16,239 nt of DNA from a bacterium UBA2219. Lineage in GTDB: Bacteria; Desulfobacterota; Deferrimicrobia; Deferrimicrobiales; Deferrimicrobiaceae. The notes under the pieces were generated by a model that did not search any database, was not told the origin of the DNA, and saw only the letters and a program-made list of their open reading frames with translations. The position numbers and the translations under genes were made by a program. Below are positions 7,643 to 15,644 of this stretch, in pieces (the first letter of the stretch is position 1; the number at the start of each line of letters is the position of its first letter). Where the stretch lies: positions 1 through 16,239 of the forward strand of contig DCUH01000009.1 in NCBI GenBank assembly GCA_002327765.1. The letters are read 5' to 3'.

Positions 7643-9355
7643 ATGCCGATCCGGATCCCTACGTACATCTCGAAGGGCGCCCCCGCGGTGGTCGATCGCG
7701 GGGGGGTGTCGCCGACGGCGACCGGTGGGCTGGTCTCCCAGGAGCTGGAGAGCGTCTCGAAGGTGCTGGCCGGGATCCAGCTCGACGCGGACCGGAAGGT
7801 GGCCGATGCGACCCGTCTGGCGGAGCTGGTCGACCGGAGGGGGCGGTTCTCGGACCGGATCGGGCAGCTGCAGGAGGAGCTGGCGCAGGATACCGATCAC
7901 AACACGTATTTCGGTCGGGCGAAGAAGGGGATCGAGCAGGCGGCCGTCGAGGCGATGGACGGCATCAACGATCCGGAGCTGAAAGCCTCCATGACGCAGT
8001 ATGTGGCGGCCGAGAAGGAACGGCGGCTGCTCGACGCCCGCCACCAGGCCCTGAAGCTCAAGATCGACTACTCCAGTGCCGTGGGGGAGGAGAACCTCGA
8101 GCGGCAGGTCAACCGCGGGCTCGAGGCGACGGACGCCCGGGACCTGATGGCGGCCGAAGGGGAGATCGACGCGACGGTCGTCGGGCTGGTACGGGGCGGG
8201 GTCTGGACGGCGGAGCGGGGGGAGAAGACCCGCCGGGCGGCCCGGGGGAAGCTGGAGACCGCGATGGCGGAGCGGATGGCGGACCAGGAGCCGGGGCGGT
8301 TCCTGCAGAACTACGAGGAGGGGGTCTACAAGGACTCCCGCATCGACCCGCTGCGGCTGGAGACGATCCGGCGGTACGCGGTCAACCGGAACGGGGCCGT
8401 GGAGGCCTCCGCGGCCGTGACGCAGGTGTGGGAGGAGCTGGGGCCCAAGTCCGACGAAGACCCGGTCAACCTCGACCTGATGGTCACGGCGATCGAATCC
8501 CGCTTCCAGGGGGACGCGGACAAGACGAAGCTGGCGATCGCCGCGGTCAGGGAGAAGGCGGTCGCCCACGCGAAGGGCTCCGCGGAACGGCGGGACGCAA
8601 ACCTCTCGGCGATATGGAAGGCAGTCGTGGGCGGCGCCCCCTCCGCACAGGTGATCGCCTCTAAGGAATTTTCCGCCCTGGACGGAAAGGCGCAGATCGA
8701 AGTGAAGGAACACCTCGAAAACCGCTCTTGGACGATGCGGCAGCGGGCCCGGGCGGACGGCTGGGTGGACCCGTTGACGGCCGCTCGCCATGAAGCGTAC
8801 TGGCGCTACAGTCAGCCGGAAGAGCTGTCCGGCATGACGGAGAACGCGATCGCCGCGCTGTATCCGAAGCTGGGGGTTGACCTGACCGACGACCTGATGC
8901 GGATGAAACGCAACCTGGAAAAGCCCGGCACGCTGGATGATGCGAAGATCGACCAGGTTGATTTCAACCATTTCGCTCGCACCTATGGGATCTCCCCCGA
9001 GGACACAGACAATAAGGCGATCCTCGGGAGAATCAAATACCAGGTATTGATGGCGGTGGACGCGGAACAGAATCGGCTCGGCCGACGGCTCTCCCGGAAG
9101 GAAAAGGGCGAGATCATGAAGCGCGGCCTGGTGGAAGTCGACGTTCGCGGTCGTCAAACGTTCCTTGGGGCATTCGAGCTAACCGGGCCGATGCGCAAGC
9201 GGGTGTTCGACGTGGAGTATCCGGGAAACATCCTGATCCCGGAAGGAACCGAGGAGGGGGAGCGGGGCTGGATCGAAGGACAGCTCCGCGCTCGCGGCAT
9301 CCCGGTCACCGAAGAAACCATTCGTGAACTGTACCTGCGGTACCTGGAGAAATAA
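7643..9355 (+). CDS. Internal virion/core protein, gp15-like
   Basis: This is a 570-residue, almost entirely helical protein rich in Glu, Arg, Ala and Lys. GGGAG (7630-7634) lies eight bases before ATG 7643. No signal peptide, membrane segment or catalytic motif is visible. The N-terminal half (about residues 30-250) is a chain of amphipathic helices (ELESVSKVLAGIQ, FSDRIGQLQEELAQ, RLLDARHQALKLK). The C-terminal part, about residues 410-570, is more mixed. Position between the gp14-like and giant gp16-like genes, and the helical make-up, support an ejection-core role like T7 gp15 (747 aa). The last 475 bases are distinctly lower in G+C than the start of the gene, which suggests a mosaic end. 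Its TAA overlaps the next start by one base (TAATG). Confidence 0.72.
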   Translation: MPIRIPTYISKGAPAVVDRGGVSPTATGGLVSQELESVSKVLAGIQLDADRKVADATRLAELVDRRGRFSDRIGQLQEELAQDTDHNTYFGRAKKGIEQAAVEAMDGINDPELKASMTQYVAAEKERRLLDARHQALKLKIDYSSAVGEENLERQVNRGLEATDARDLMAAEGEIDATVVGLVRGGVWTAERGEKTRRAARGKLETAMAERMADQEPGRFLQNYEEGVYKDSRIDPLRLETIRRYAVNRNGAVEASAAVTQVWEELGPKSDEDPVNLDLMVTAIESRFQGDADKTKLAIAAVREKAVAHAKGSAERRDANLSAIWKAVVGGAPSAQVIASKEFSALDGKAQIEVKEHLENRSWTMRQRARADGWVDPLTAARHEAYWRYSQPEELSGMTENAIAALYPKLGVDLTDDLMRMKRNLEKPGTLDDAKIDQVDFNHFARTYGISPEDTDNKAILGRIKYQVLMAVDAEQNRLGRRLSRKEKGEIMKRGLVEVDVRGRQTFLGAFELTGPMRKRVFDVEYPGNILIPEGTEEGERGWIEGQLRARGIPVTEETIRELYLRYLEK

Positions 9356-12300
9356 TGGGCCTGAAAGAGTTCAACGAGGGTCTCGATCTACTGGAGCGCG
9401 AAGGGCAGGCGCAGAAGGGGCTCGCCCGCTCCCTGTCGATCGCGGCGGAGAAAAACCCGGACGAAGAGGCGCGCCGGCGGGAGATCTCCCGGCGGACAGG
9501 ATTGCCCGCAGACTGGGTTCCGGAGTTCAAGGACGATGCTTCCCGTCGGGAGCTACTGGGCTCGCCTGCGGTACGCGATCTTCCGCGGACGGCGCCGGGG
9601 ACGGCGGCTTTCCTGTCCGATCCGGACAACGCCGCGATCGCCCACGACGATATCCGGACGCTTTCCCAGGTGGAGACCGCCGTCCTGGGGCTGGGGAAGG
9701 ATCCGGGGACCGACCGGACTGCGAGGATCGGGGCGCTGAAACCCCTGGAAGACGAAGGCCCGGGGGTGATGGAGCGGCTGGGGACGGCCTACCGGTCCGG
9801 GCAGAAGCAGCAGGTCCTGGGGCGGCTGGGATGGCTGCTCAAGGAGGGCGATACGACCCCGGGGCTGCGCGAGGAGGCCTCCGCCCTGGACAAGGAGGTC
9901 GCGGCGGCCGAGCGGCAGATGGAGGAGCGGGCGGGGACGTTCGTCGCGGACTACCTGCAGCCGGCGGCGCAGGTCCTCGGGCAGATGGTCGAGTCCGGTA
10001 AGTTCGCCGTCGCCAAGGGGTCGGCGACCGGGATCCTCATGGGATCGGCCGGAGCGATGGCGGGGCCCGCGGCGCCTGTTACGGCGCCGGTGGCGGCCGC
10101 CGGCGGGTTCGCGGCGGGGATGACCTGGGGGTTCTTCGAGGACACCATGCGGGTCGAGGGCGGCTCGGCATACCTCGAGCTGTCGAAGTTGCGGGGAACC
10201 AACGGCGAGACGCTCCCCGAGGAGGAAGTCCGCCAAGCGGCGGCCGTCGTCGGGATCGTCAACGGCGCGCTCGAGCTGGGCGGAATGAAGGTGCTGGCGG
10301 CGCCGTGGAAGCGGCTGGTCCAGCGGGGAATCCAGAAGGCGATGCTGCAGGAAGCCCAGGAGGCGCTGGTGCGGCCGACCGTCGCGCGGGCGGCAGGGAC
10401 CGCGGCGAAGGCCTACGCGGCGGGGGTGGCGGCGGAAACCGGCCAGGAGATCCTCCAGGAGACGACGAACGTCCTGGCGGAAGAGGTGCTGAAGAGCCGG
10501 CAGCCGGATGGATCGTTCGATCCGGCGACGCTGGAGGAGATCGGCGGGCGGCTGTATTCCATCGCCTCCCGGACGGCCCGGGCGATGGCGGTGATCGGCG
10601 CCGTGGGCCCGGGGGTGAACCTGCGCGCAGACGTACAGGCCGCCCGGGCGGCTACGGAGCGGGAGAGGGTCTTTCAGGCGATGGCGGAGGCCTCCACCGG
10701 ATCGAAGCTCCGGGCGCGGCTGCCGGAGAAGTTCCGGGAGTTCGTGGACGGGGTGACGGCCGAGGGCCCGGCGGCGGAGATCTACGTGCCGGTGGAGCAG
10801 TGGAATACCTACTGGCAGAGCCGGAACCTGGATCCGGAGGCGGTAGCGACGGAAGTCCTGGGGGAAGGCGGCAGGTACCAGGAGGCGGTGGCCACGGGCG
10901 GAGACCTGGTGATCCCCACGGGGAGGTACGCGGAGGTCCTCGCGGGGACGGAACACCACGCCGGCCTGGCGAGAGACCTGCGATTCCAGCCCGGGGAGAT
11001 GACGTTGCGGGAGGCGGAAGAGTTCCGGATGAACCTTCCGGCGCAGCTGGCGGAGCTCGACGCCGAGACGCAAAAGGCCGCCCCGGCGGAAGAGGCGGAG
11101 CGGAAGGTGTACGAGGACGTCCGGACGCTGCTCGAAAGCGCGGGGAGAACGCCGGAAGAGGCGGCGGCGGGAGCGGAGGTGTGGCGGGCACGGTACCGGA
11201 CGCGCGCGCAGCGGCTGGGGAAGGATCCCTGGGAGCTGTACCAGGAGCATCCGCGGGAGATCGTGGGGACGGAAGGTGGCCTTCAGGCGGGACCGGCGGG
11301 GGAGCTGTCCCAGACGGCTCCCGTGGCCACGATCGCCGGGAACGAGCTGGGGGAGTTCGGGGACGACATTGGAAAACTGCGAGAGGCGGCCGTCTCCTGG
11401 TTCAGGGAGAACCTACAGAGGCCGAATATCCGCATCAGGCGGCCCGAGCTGGATGGTGAGATCCGCTTTTCCGGGAAGGGGCGCAAGAAGTTCAGGAAAA
11501 ACAGCGCGAACCCCTCGAAACTCCAGATGGTCGTCGCGGTAAAGGACATTATCGAGAAGGGCGATTACGCCGGCCGGCACCCCGTGAACAAGCCCCGGGC
11601 GGATTCGATCGTGGCTTTCCACTGGTTCGATGGAGATGTTCGCTTGGCGGACACAGATCATCGCGCCAGGGCGCTCGTGGGGGAAGACGAGAACGGGAAC
11701 CTCTTCTATGACCTGTACGCAGACGTGGAAGAGCACGACAAAGTAATGCGCCGCGGCAGTAACCGGCGTATCGAGGTCCGGCCTGACACGGCGCCCGAGG
11801 ATGGCGGAACCACCCTCGATCAAAGTATACCTCCGGACGATGACGGAATCAACCTCCGGATCCTCCCCCAGGAGGAGGCGGGCAAGCAGTCCCGCCGCGG
11901 CTACATTCGGTTCGGCCCGGGAGGCGAGATCCGGATCGGACTGCTAAAGAACGCGGATCGGTCCACCTTCCTGCACGAGACCGGCCACGCCTGGCTCGAG
12001 GAGCTGCGGGAGGATGCGGCCCGGGAAGACGCCCCCGAGCAGGTCAAGGCCGACTGGGCGATGATCGCGATGCACCTGGGCGTGGCGGCCGACGGGAAGA
12101 TCCCGGCGGAGGCGCACGAGAAGTTCGCCCGCACCGCCGAGGCCTATGTGATGGAGGGCAAGGCGCCTTCCGTCGAGCTGCAGGGGGCGTTCTCCCGGTT
12201 CCGGGACTGGCTGCTGCGGATCTACCGCGAGATCCGAAACCTGGGCGTCGAGCTCACCCCCGAAGTCCGGGAGGTGTTCGACCGCCTGGTGGCCACCGAC

Positions 12301-15300
12301 GACGAGATCGCCGCGGCCCGGGGCGAGGCACTGCAGGAGCCGATCCTCGACAAGGAGACGATCGAAGGCCATGCGACTCCGGAGGAGGCCTCCCGCTACC
12401 GGGCCGTCGCGGAGGAGGCGAAGGCGGCCGCCACGGAGAATCTCAACCGGCACCGCACCGACGGGCGGGAGAAGCGGCTCGAGGAGTGGCGCCGCTGGGC
12501 GGAGGATGCCGTCGCGAGCGACCGGCTGCGGCAATCCATCGACGCCCTGGCCGAGGGGCCCGGGATCGACCGGGAAAGCGTCCGGAGGATCCTTGGGGAC
12601 GAGGGGATGCGGGAGGTGCCGGAAGCGGAAGCCTCCGGCCTGTGGCGCACGGAAGGAGGTCTGGACGTCGAGCACGCCGCGGCGCAGGCCGGGTACCACG
12701 ACGCCCGCCGGTTCGTCGAGGACGTCCTGGAGGCCGGCACGAGGGAGGAGGCGGTCCAGCGCCTGATCGAGTCGCAGGAAGCCGGCTGGGAGGAGCAGTA
12801 CGGCCCGCAGGAGGCGATCCGTACCCCGGCCGCCCAGACGCAGATGGAGATCGAGTCCCGCATCATCGCTCGGGCGGCGTCCGAGGAGTCCCGGCGGGAG
12901 GCAGCCCGAAAAGGAAGAAGGTTCGAGCCCACCCCGCTGTCGATGCTGCGCGAATGGGCCGCGGAGAAGATCCGGCAGGAAAAGCTCACGGATGCCATCG
13001 GTGTCTACAGGCTGCTGGTGGCCTCCCGGAAGGCGCGCCGGCAGGCCCTGGTCGCCGCGAAAAAGAAGAACTGGGCGGCGGCCTTCCTGGCCAACGAGCG
13101 GGCCCGCCTCACCGAGGAGCTGATCTACGAGCACTATAAGGCCCAGAAGGAGTTTCGCAAAATGCGGGACGCCTGGCAGCGGGCCATCAAGACCGAGATC
13201 TCCTCCGAATACCGGGACCAGCTCAACCGGCTGCTGATGAAGTTCCGGCTGACCACTCGGCAGCTTCCCGTCTCCGACGAGGCGCCCTCCCTGGTGAAGT
13301 TCTTCGCCGAGCAGGGCGCGGGGCAGGAGGGGGACGAGATCGGGGTGATCTCGGCGTATTCGCCGGCGGAATGGATCGTCGAGGGGGACCCCCGGGAGAT
13401 CTCGAAGATGACCTGGGGCGAGGTGCAGGAACTGCACGAGGCCCTCTCCTGGCTGGTCGGCCGCGGGCGCGAGGAGAGCAAGGCTACCATCGAGTCCGGG
13501 AAGAAGGCGGTGGCGGATGCGATCGCGGAGGCGCTCTCGGAGTCCGAGGGGCTGAAAAGGATCGTGCCGCCGAAGGACACCACGGTCCGGCACAAGGCGC
13601 GCAAGGCGAAGGAGGGGTATTTCGCGGGGCTGGACAAACTGCCGCGCCAGATGAAGTGGATGGACGGATTCAAGAACGTCCGGAAAGGGGGCAAAGCCGG
13701 GGCGAACGAGCGGCTGATCCTCAACCCGATCCAGCACGGCCTGGGCGAAAAGTACCGGGAGCAGGAGCGGCTCCAGAAGCTCTTGAAACCCCACCTGGAG
13801 CAGCTGGAGGCCTCCGCGGAGAAGCATCCCCGCGATCTGACGCACGCGCCGCTGCCGGCGCTGCTCGAGCGGTACAACATGCCGTGGACCTTCGAGCGCG
13901 TGGTGGCGGTGGCCCTGAACATGGGCACGCAGGAGAACCGCAGCCGGCTGGAAACCGGGTACGGGCTGCGGGAAGGGCAGATGGACCAGGTCGTCTCAAT
14001 CCTTTCCGAGGCCGACTGGCGGGCGATCGAGGGGATCCAGGAGGCCATCGGCACGATGTTCCCCAAGATCGCGGAGGTGCACGCCAAGATCAACCACTTC
14101 CCCTTGAAGAAGGTGCGCGGGATGAAGTTCGCCGTGCGGGCGGCGGAAGGGAAGATCATCCAGGTGCAGGGCGGGTACTACCCGCTGCGGTACGACGGGG
14201 AGATCCTGCGGAAGATCGGTCAGTGGGGCGAGCGGGACGAGCTGCTCAACCGGCACCAGGGGGTTCTGCAGACGCCCAGCGCCAAGAAGGGGTTCACGGA
14301 GGCCCGCCGCAAAAACGTCGTGCTGCCGGTGAAGCTCTCCCTGTCGGTGCTCTCCGAGCACGTCGAAGATGTGACGACCTACGCGCATGTGGCGCTTCCC
14401 GTGCGGGACGCCGACCGGATCACCCGGGACGCGGCCTACATGGAGCGGGCGGAAGACGTCATGGGGAAGGAGAAGGCCGACCAGATCCGACCGGCGCTGA
14501 AAGACATCCTCCGGAGGGACGGCCGCCGCAAGGACACCGCCGAGCGGGTGTACGCCTGGTCCCGGAAGCTGACGTCGCTTTACTACATCGGCTGGAACTT
14601 CTGGACCGCGGCGCAGAACCTGGTGAACCTCTTCCCCGTGCTGATGGTCGGTGGACGGAAGGTGTTCGCGGACGGGATGCTGGATGTCTATTCCCGTCCC
14701 CGGGAGGCATACCGGGAGATCCTCTCGAAATCCGCCTACATGGCGCAGCGCGCCGAGGCGCTGGACCGGGAGATGGTCCGGGGGTGGTCCCGGTTCGGAA
14801 AGCAGCGGGAAATCAAGGGAGTGTCGCTGGAGGACGTGCGGGAGGCGGGGTACGCCCTGATGAAGATGACCGATACGATGTACACCCTGCCGATGTGGCA
14901 GGGGGCGTACAACGAGGGGCTGCGGCTCTACGAGGGCGACGAGGAGCAGGCGATCCTGCATGCGGACGACCGGGTGCGGTCCGTGTTCGGGTCGGGGCTG
15001 ACGGTGGACATGGCGCGTTTCCAGCGGGATCCGGGGCTGATGTCGCTTTTGACGCAGTTCGCGACGTTTTTCATGACGCAGCAGCAGCTGGTGGCCAACT
15101 CCTACCAGGCGATGAAGGCCGGCCAGATCACGAAGCGGCAGTTCCTCTACGATTACGCGATGGTCATGATCTTCCCGTCGATCGCCTCCACTGTGCTGTT
15201 CTCGCTGCTTACCAAGGCGGAATTGCCGGAGTGGGAGGAGATCTTCGGAGACCTGTGGTCCTACTCCCTCGGCGGGCTGCCGGGGATCCGGGACATCGTT

Positions 15301-15555
15301 CCGTCCGCCCAGGCGATCTTCGGGAAATCCCGCAGGCCTCCCGCGGGAGTGCGGATCCCGGCGGCCGAGATCGGTAAGGACATCCAGAAACTGCTAACGG
15401 ACGCCGCCTCGCTCGAGGGCGACAAGGTGGCCTGGGACCTGGCCAGGCTCGCGTCCTTCTTCTCGGGGATCCCGGCCGCCCGGACCTACGAGCGCTGGAA
15501 GAAGGGGAGCAAGCAGGGCCTGCCGCAGAACGTCCTGATCCCGGCCAGGGACTGA
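9355..15555 (+). CDS. Giant ejection/polyvalent protein (gp16 position) with putative nuclease and metallopeptidase domains
   Basis: This 2066-residue protein starts at ATG 9355, overlapping the upstream stop, with GGAGA at 9346-9350. Parts in order: a helical N-terminus; a Gly/Ala hydrophobic stretch (about residues 222-260); a beta segment AEIYVPVEQW and on (about 473-560); WRARYRTRAQRLGKDPWELY (about 610-629), recalled from phage polyvalent proteins; a FSGKGRKKF...GRHPVNK...FHWFDGDVR region (about 664-805) resembling the Barnase-EndoU-ColicinE5/D-RelE-like nuclease module (LPD3/PBECR type); and HETGH at 874-878, a zinc-metallopeptidase motif with candidate third ligand E922 or E929. Next come long charged helices (about 1000-1550), a hydrophobic patch LYYIGWNFW...LFPVLMV (about 1742-1766) and a hydrophobic segment (about 1930-1955). 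T7 gp16 has 1318 residues and an N-terminal transglycosylase; I see none here. Likely ejected with the genome. Domain names need profile searches. Confidence 0.8.
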   Translation: MGLKEFNEGLDLLEREGQAQKGLARSLSIAAEKNPDEEARRREISRRTGLPADWVPEFKDDASRRELLGSPAVRDLPRTAPGTAAFLSDPDNAAIAHDDIRTLSQVETAVLGLGKDPGTDRTARIGALKPLEDEGPGVMERLGTAYRSGQKQQVLGRLGWLLKEGDTTPGLREEASALDKEVAAAERQMEERAGTFVADYLQPAAQVLGQMVESGKFAVAKGSATGILMGSAGAMAGPAAPVTAPVAAAGGFAAGMTWGFFEDTMRVEGGSAYLELSKLRGTNGETLPEEEVRQAAAVVGIVNGALELGGMKVLAAPWKRLVQRGIQKAMLQEAQEALVRPTVARAAGTAAKAYAAGVAAETGQEILQETTNVLAEEVLKSRQPDGSFDPATLEEIGGRLYSIASRTARAMAVIGAVGPGVNLRADVQAARAATERERVFQAMAEASTGSKLRARLPEKFREFVDGVTAEGPAAEIYVPVEQWNTYWQSRNLDPEAVATEVLGEGGRYQEAVATGGDLVIPTGRYAEVLAGTEHHAGLARDLRFQPGEMTLREAEEFRMNLPAQLAELDAETQKAAPAEEAERKVYEDVRTLLESAGRTPEEAAAGAEVWRARYRTRAQRLGKDPWELYQEHPREIVGTEGGLQAGPAGELSQTAPVATIAGNELGEFGDDIGKLREAAVSWFRENLQRPNIRIRRPELDGEIRFSGKGRKKFRKNSANPSKLQMVVAVKDIIEKGDYAGRHPVNKPRADSIVAFHWFDGDVRLADTDHRARALVGEDENGNLFYDLYADVEEHDKVMRRGSNRRIEVRPDTAPEDGGTTLDQSIPPDDDGINLRILPQEEAGKQSRRGYIRFGPGGEIRIGLLKNADRSTFLHETGHAWLEELREDAAREDAPEQVKADWAMIAMHLGVAADGKIPAEAHEKFARTAEAYVMEGKAPSVELQGAFSRFRDWLLRIYREIRNLGVELTPEVREVFDRLVATDDEIAAARGEALQEPILDKETIEGHATPEEASRYRAVAEEAKAAATENLNRHRTDGREKRLEEWRRWAEDAVASDRLRQSIDALAEGPGIDRESVRRILGDEGMREVPEAEASGLWRTEGGLDVEHAAAQAGYHDARRFVEDVLEAGTREEAVQRLIESQEAGWEEQYGPQEAIRTPAAQTQMEIESRIIARAASEESRREAARKGRRFEPTPLSMLREWAAEKIRQEKLTDAIGVYRLLVASRKARRQALVAAKKKNWAAAFLANERARLTEELIYEHYKAQKEFRKMRDAWQRAIKTEISSEYRDQLNRLLMKFRLTTRQLPVSDEAPSLVKFFAEQGAGQEGDEIGVISAYSPAEWIVEGDPREISKMTWGEVQELHEALSWLVGRGREESKATIESGKKAVADAIAEALSESEGLKRIVPPKDTTVRHKARKAKEGYFAGLDKLPRQMKWMDGFKNVRKGGKAGANERLILNPIQHGLGEKYREQERLQKLLKPHLEQLEASAEKHPRDLTHAPLPALLERYNMPWTFERVVAVALNMGTQENRSRLETGYGLREGQMDQVVSILSEADWRAIEGIQEAIGTMFPKIAEVHAKINHFPLKKVRGMKFAVRAAEGKIIQVQGGYYPLRYDGEILRKIGQWGERDELLNRHQGVLQTPSAKKGFTEARRKNVVLPVKLSLSVLSEHVEDVTTYAHVALPVRDADRITRDAAYMERAEDVMGKEKADQIRPALKDILRRDGRRKDTAERVYAWSRKLTSLYYIGWNFWTAAQNLVNLFPVLMVGGRKVFADGMLDVYSRPREAYREILSKSAYMAQRAEALDREMVRGWSRFGKQREIKGVSLEDVREAGYALMKMTDTMYTLPMWQGAYNEGLRLYEGDEEQAILHADDRVRSVFGSGLTVDMARFQRDPGLMSLLTQFATFFMTQQQLVANSYQAMKAGQITKRQFLYDYAMVMIFPSIASTVLFSLLTKAELPEWEEIFGDLWSYSLGGLPGIRDIVPSAQAIFGKSRRPPAGVRIPAAEIGKDIQKLLTDAASLEGDKVAWDLARLASFFSGIPAARTYERWKKGSKQGLPQNVLIPARD
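11344..11769 (+). other. Putative LPD3/PBECR-type nuclease module inside the giant protein
   Basis: Residues about 664-805 contain FRENLQ, RFSGKGRKKF, VAVKDIIEKGDYAGRHP, IVAFHWFDGDVRLAD, GNLFYDLYADVE. This pattern matches my memory of the Barnase-EndoU-ColicinE5/D-RelE-like fold domains found in phage polyvalent proteins. The conserved His (GRHP and FHWF), Lys/Arg (KPR) and Tyr residues could be catalytic for RNA cleavage, but this is inferred. Local G+C is about 60%, below its flanks. Confidence 0.55.
11974..12141 (+). other. HETGH zinc-metallopeptidase motif region inside the giant protein
   Basis: Codons 11974-11988 encode HETGH, preceded by a STFL strand and followed by AWLEEL. This is the HExxH zinc-binding helix. 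A later helix beginning HEKFARTAEAYVMEG (from about 12115) supplies acidic residues suited to the third zinc ligand. The layout matches metallopeptidase domains of phage polyvalent proteins. Activity and substrate are unknown. Confidence 0.65.
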
Positions 15556-15572
15556 AAGGGCTGTCAAAAACG

Positions 15573-15589
15573 CACTGATATTATCAGTG
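15573..15589. promoter_or_regulatory. 17-bp perfect palindrome CACTGATATTATCAGTG
   Basis: CACTGATA and TATCAGTG flank one central T, an 8-bp inverted repeat in an AT-rich patch just after the giant gene. As RNA it makes a 7-bp hairpin with an ATT loop. As DNA it looks like a dimeric repressor operator. It also contains TGATATTAT, which fits an extended -10 element, though no good -35 is present. It could be an operator, an RNA processing or stability hairpin, or the first arm of a tandem terminator. Confidence 0.55.
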
Positions 15590-15598
15590 GTATTTCGC

Positions 15599-15632
15599 AA
15601 GGGCCCGCCTTCGAGCGGGCCTTTCCATTTTT
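15599..15632 (+). terminator. Rho-independent terminator after the ejection-protein operon
   Basis: AAGGGCCCGC and GCGGGCCTTT pair around the six-base loop CTTCGA (15609-15614). The stem has seven G-C pairs, one G-T wobble and two A-T pairs. It is followed by TTTCCATTTTT. This is a textbook intrinsic terminator on the + strand, placed 44 bases past the giant gene's stop and before the tail-fibre gene. Confidence 0.88.
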
Positions 15633-15639
15633 AGGGAGG
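15633..15639 (+). promoter_or_regulatory. Shine-Dalgarno AGGGAGG for the tail-fibre gene
   Basis: AGGGAGG lies five bases before ATG 15645, immediately after the terminator's T-run. It sets the start of the fibre gene and shows that the gene has its own strong translation signal rather than depending on coupling. Confidence 0.8.
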
Positions 15640-15644
15640 CCACG

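Noticed and set aside
9355..9950. Lytic transglycosylase at the N-terminus of the giant protein, as in T7 gp16
   Set aside because: No catalytic ES-type motif or SLT-like pattern is visible; the region is charged helices. A profile search could still overturn this.
15576..15584. Stand-alone promoter call on TGATATTAT
   Set aside because: There is no -35 at usual spacing and the element is part of a palindrome followed by a terminator, so it is mentioned only as a possibility under the palindrome.
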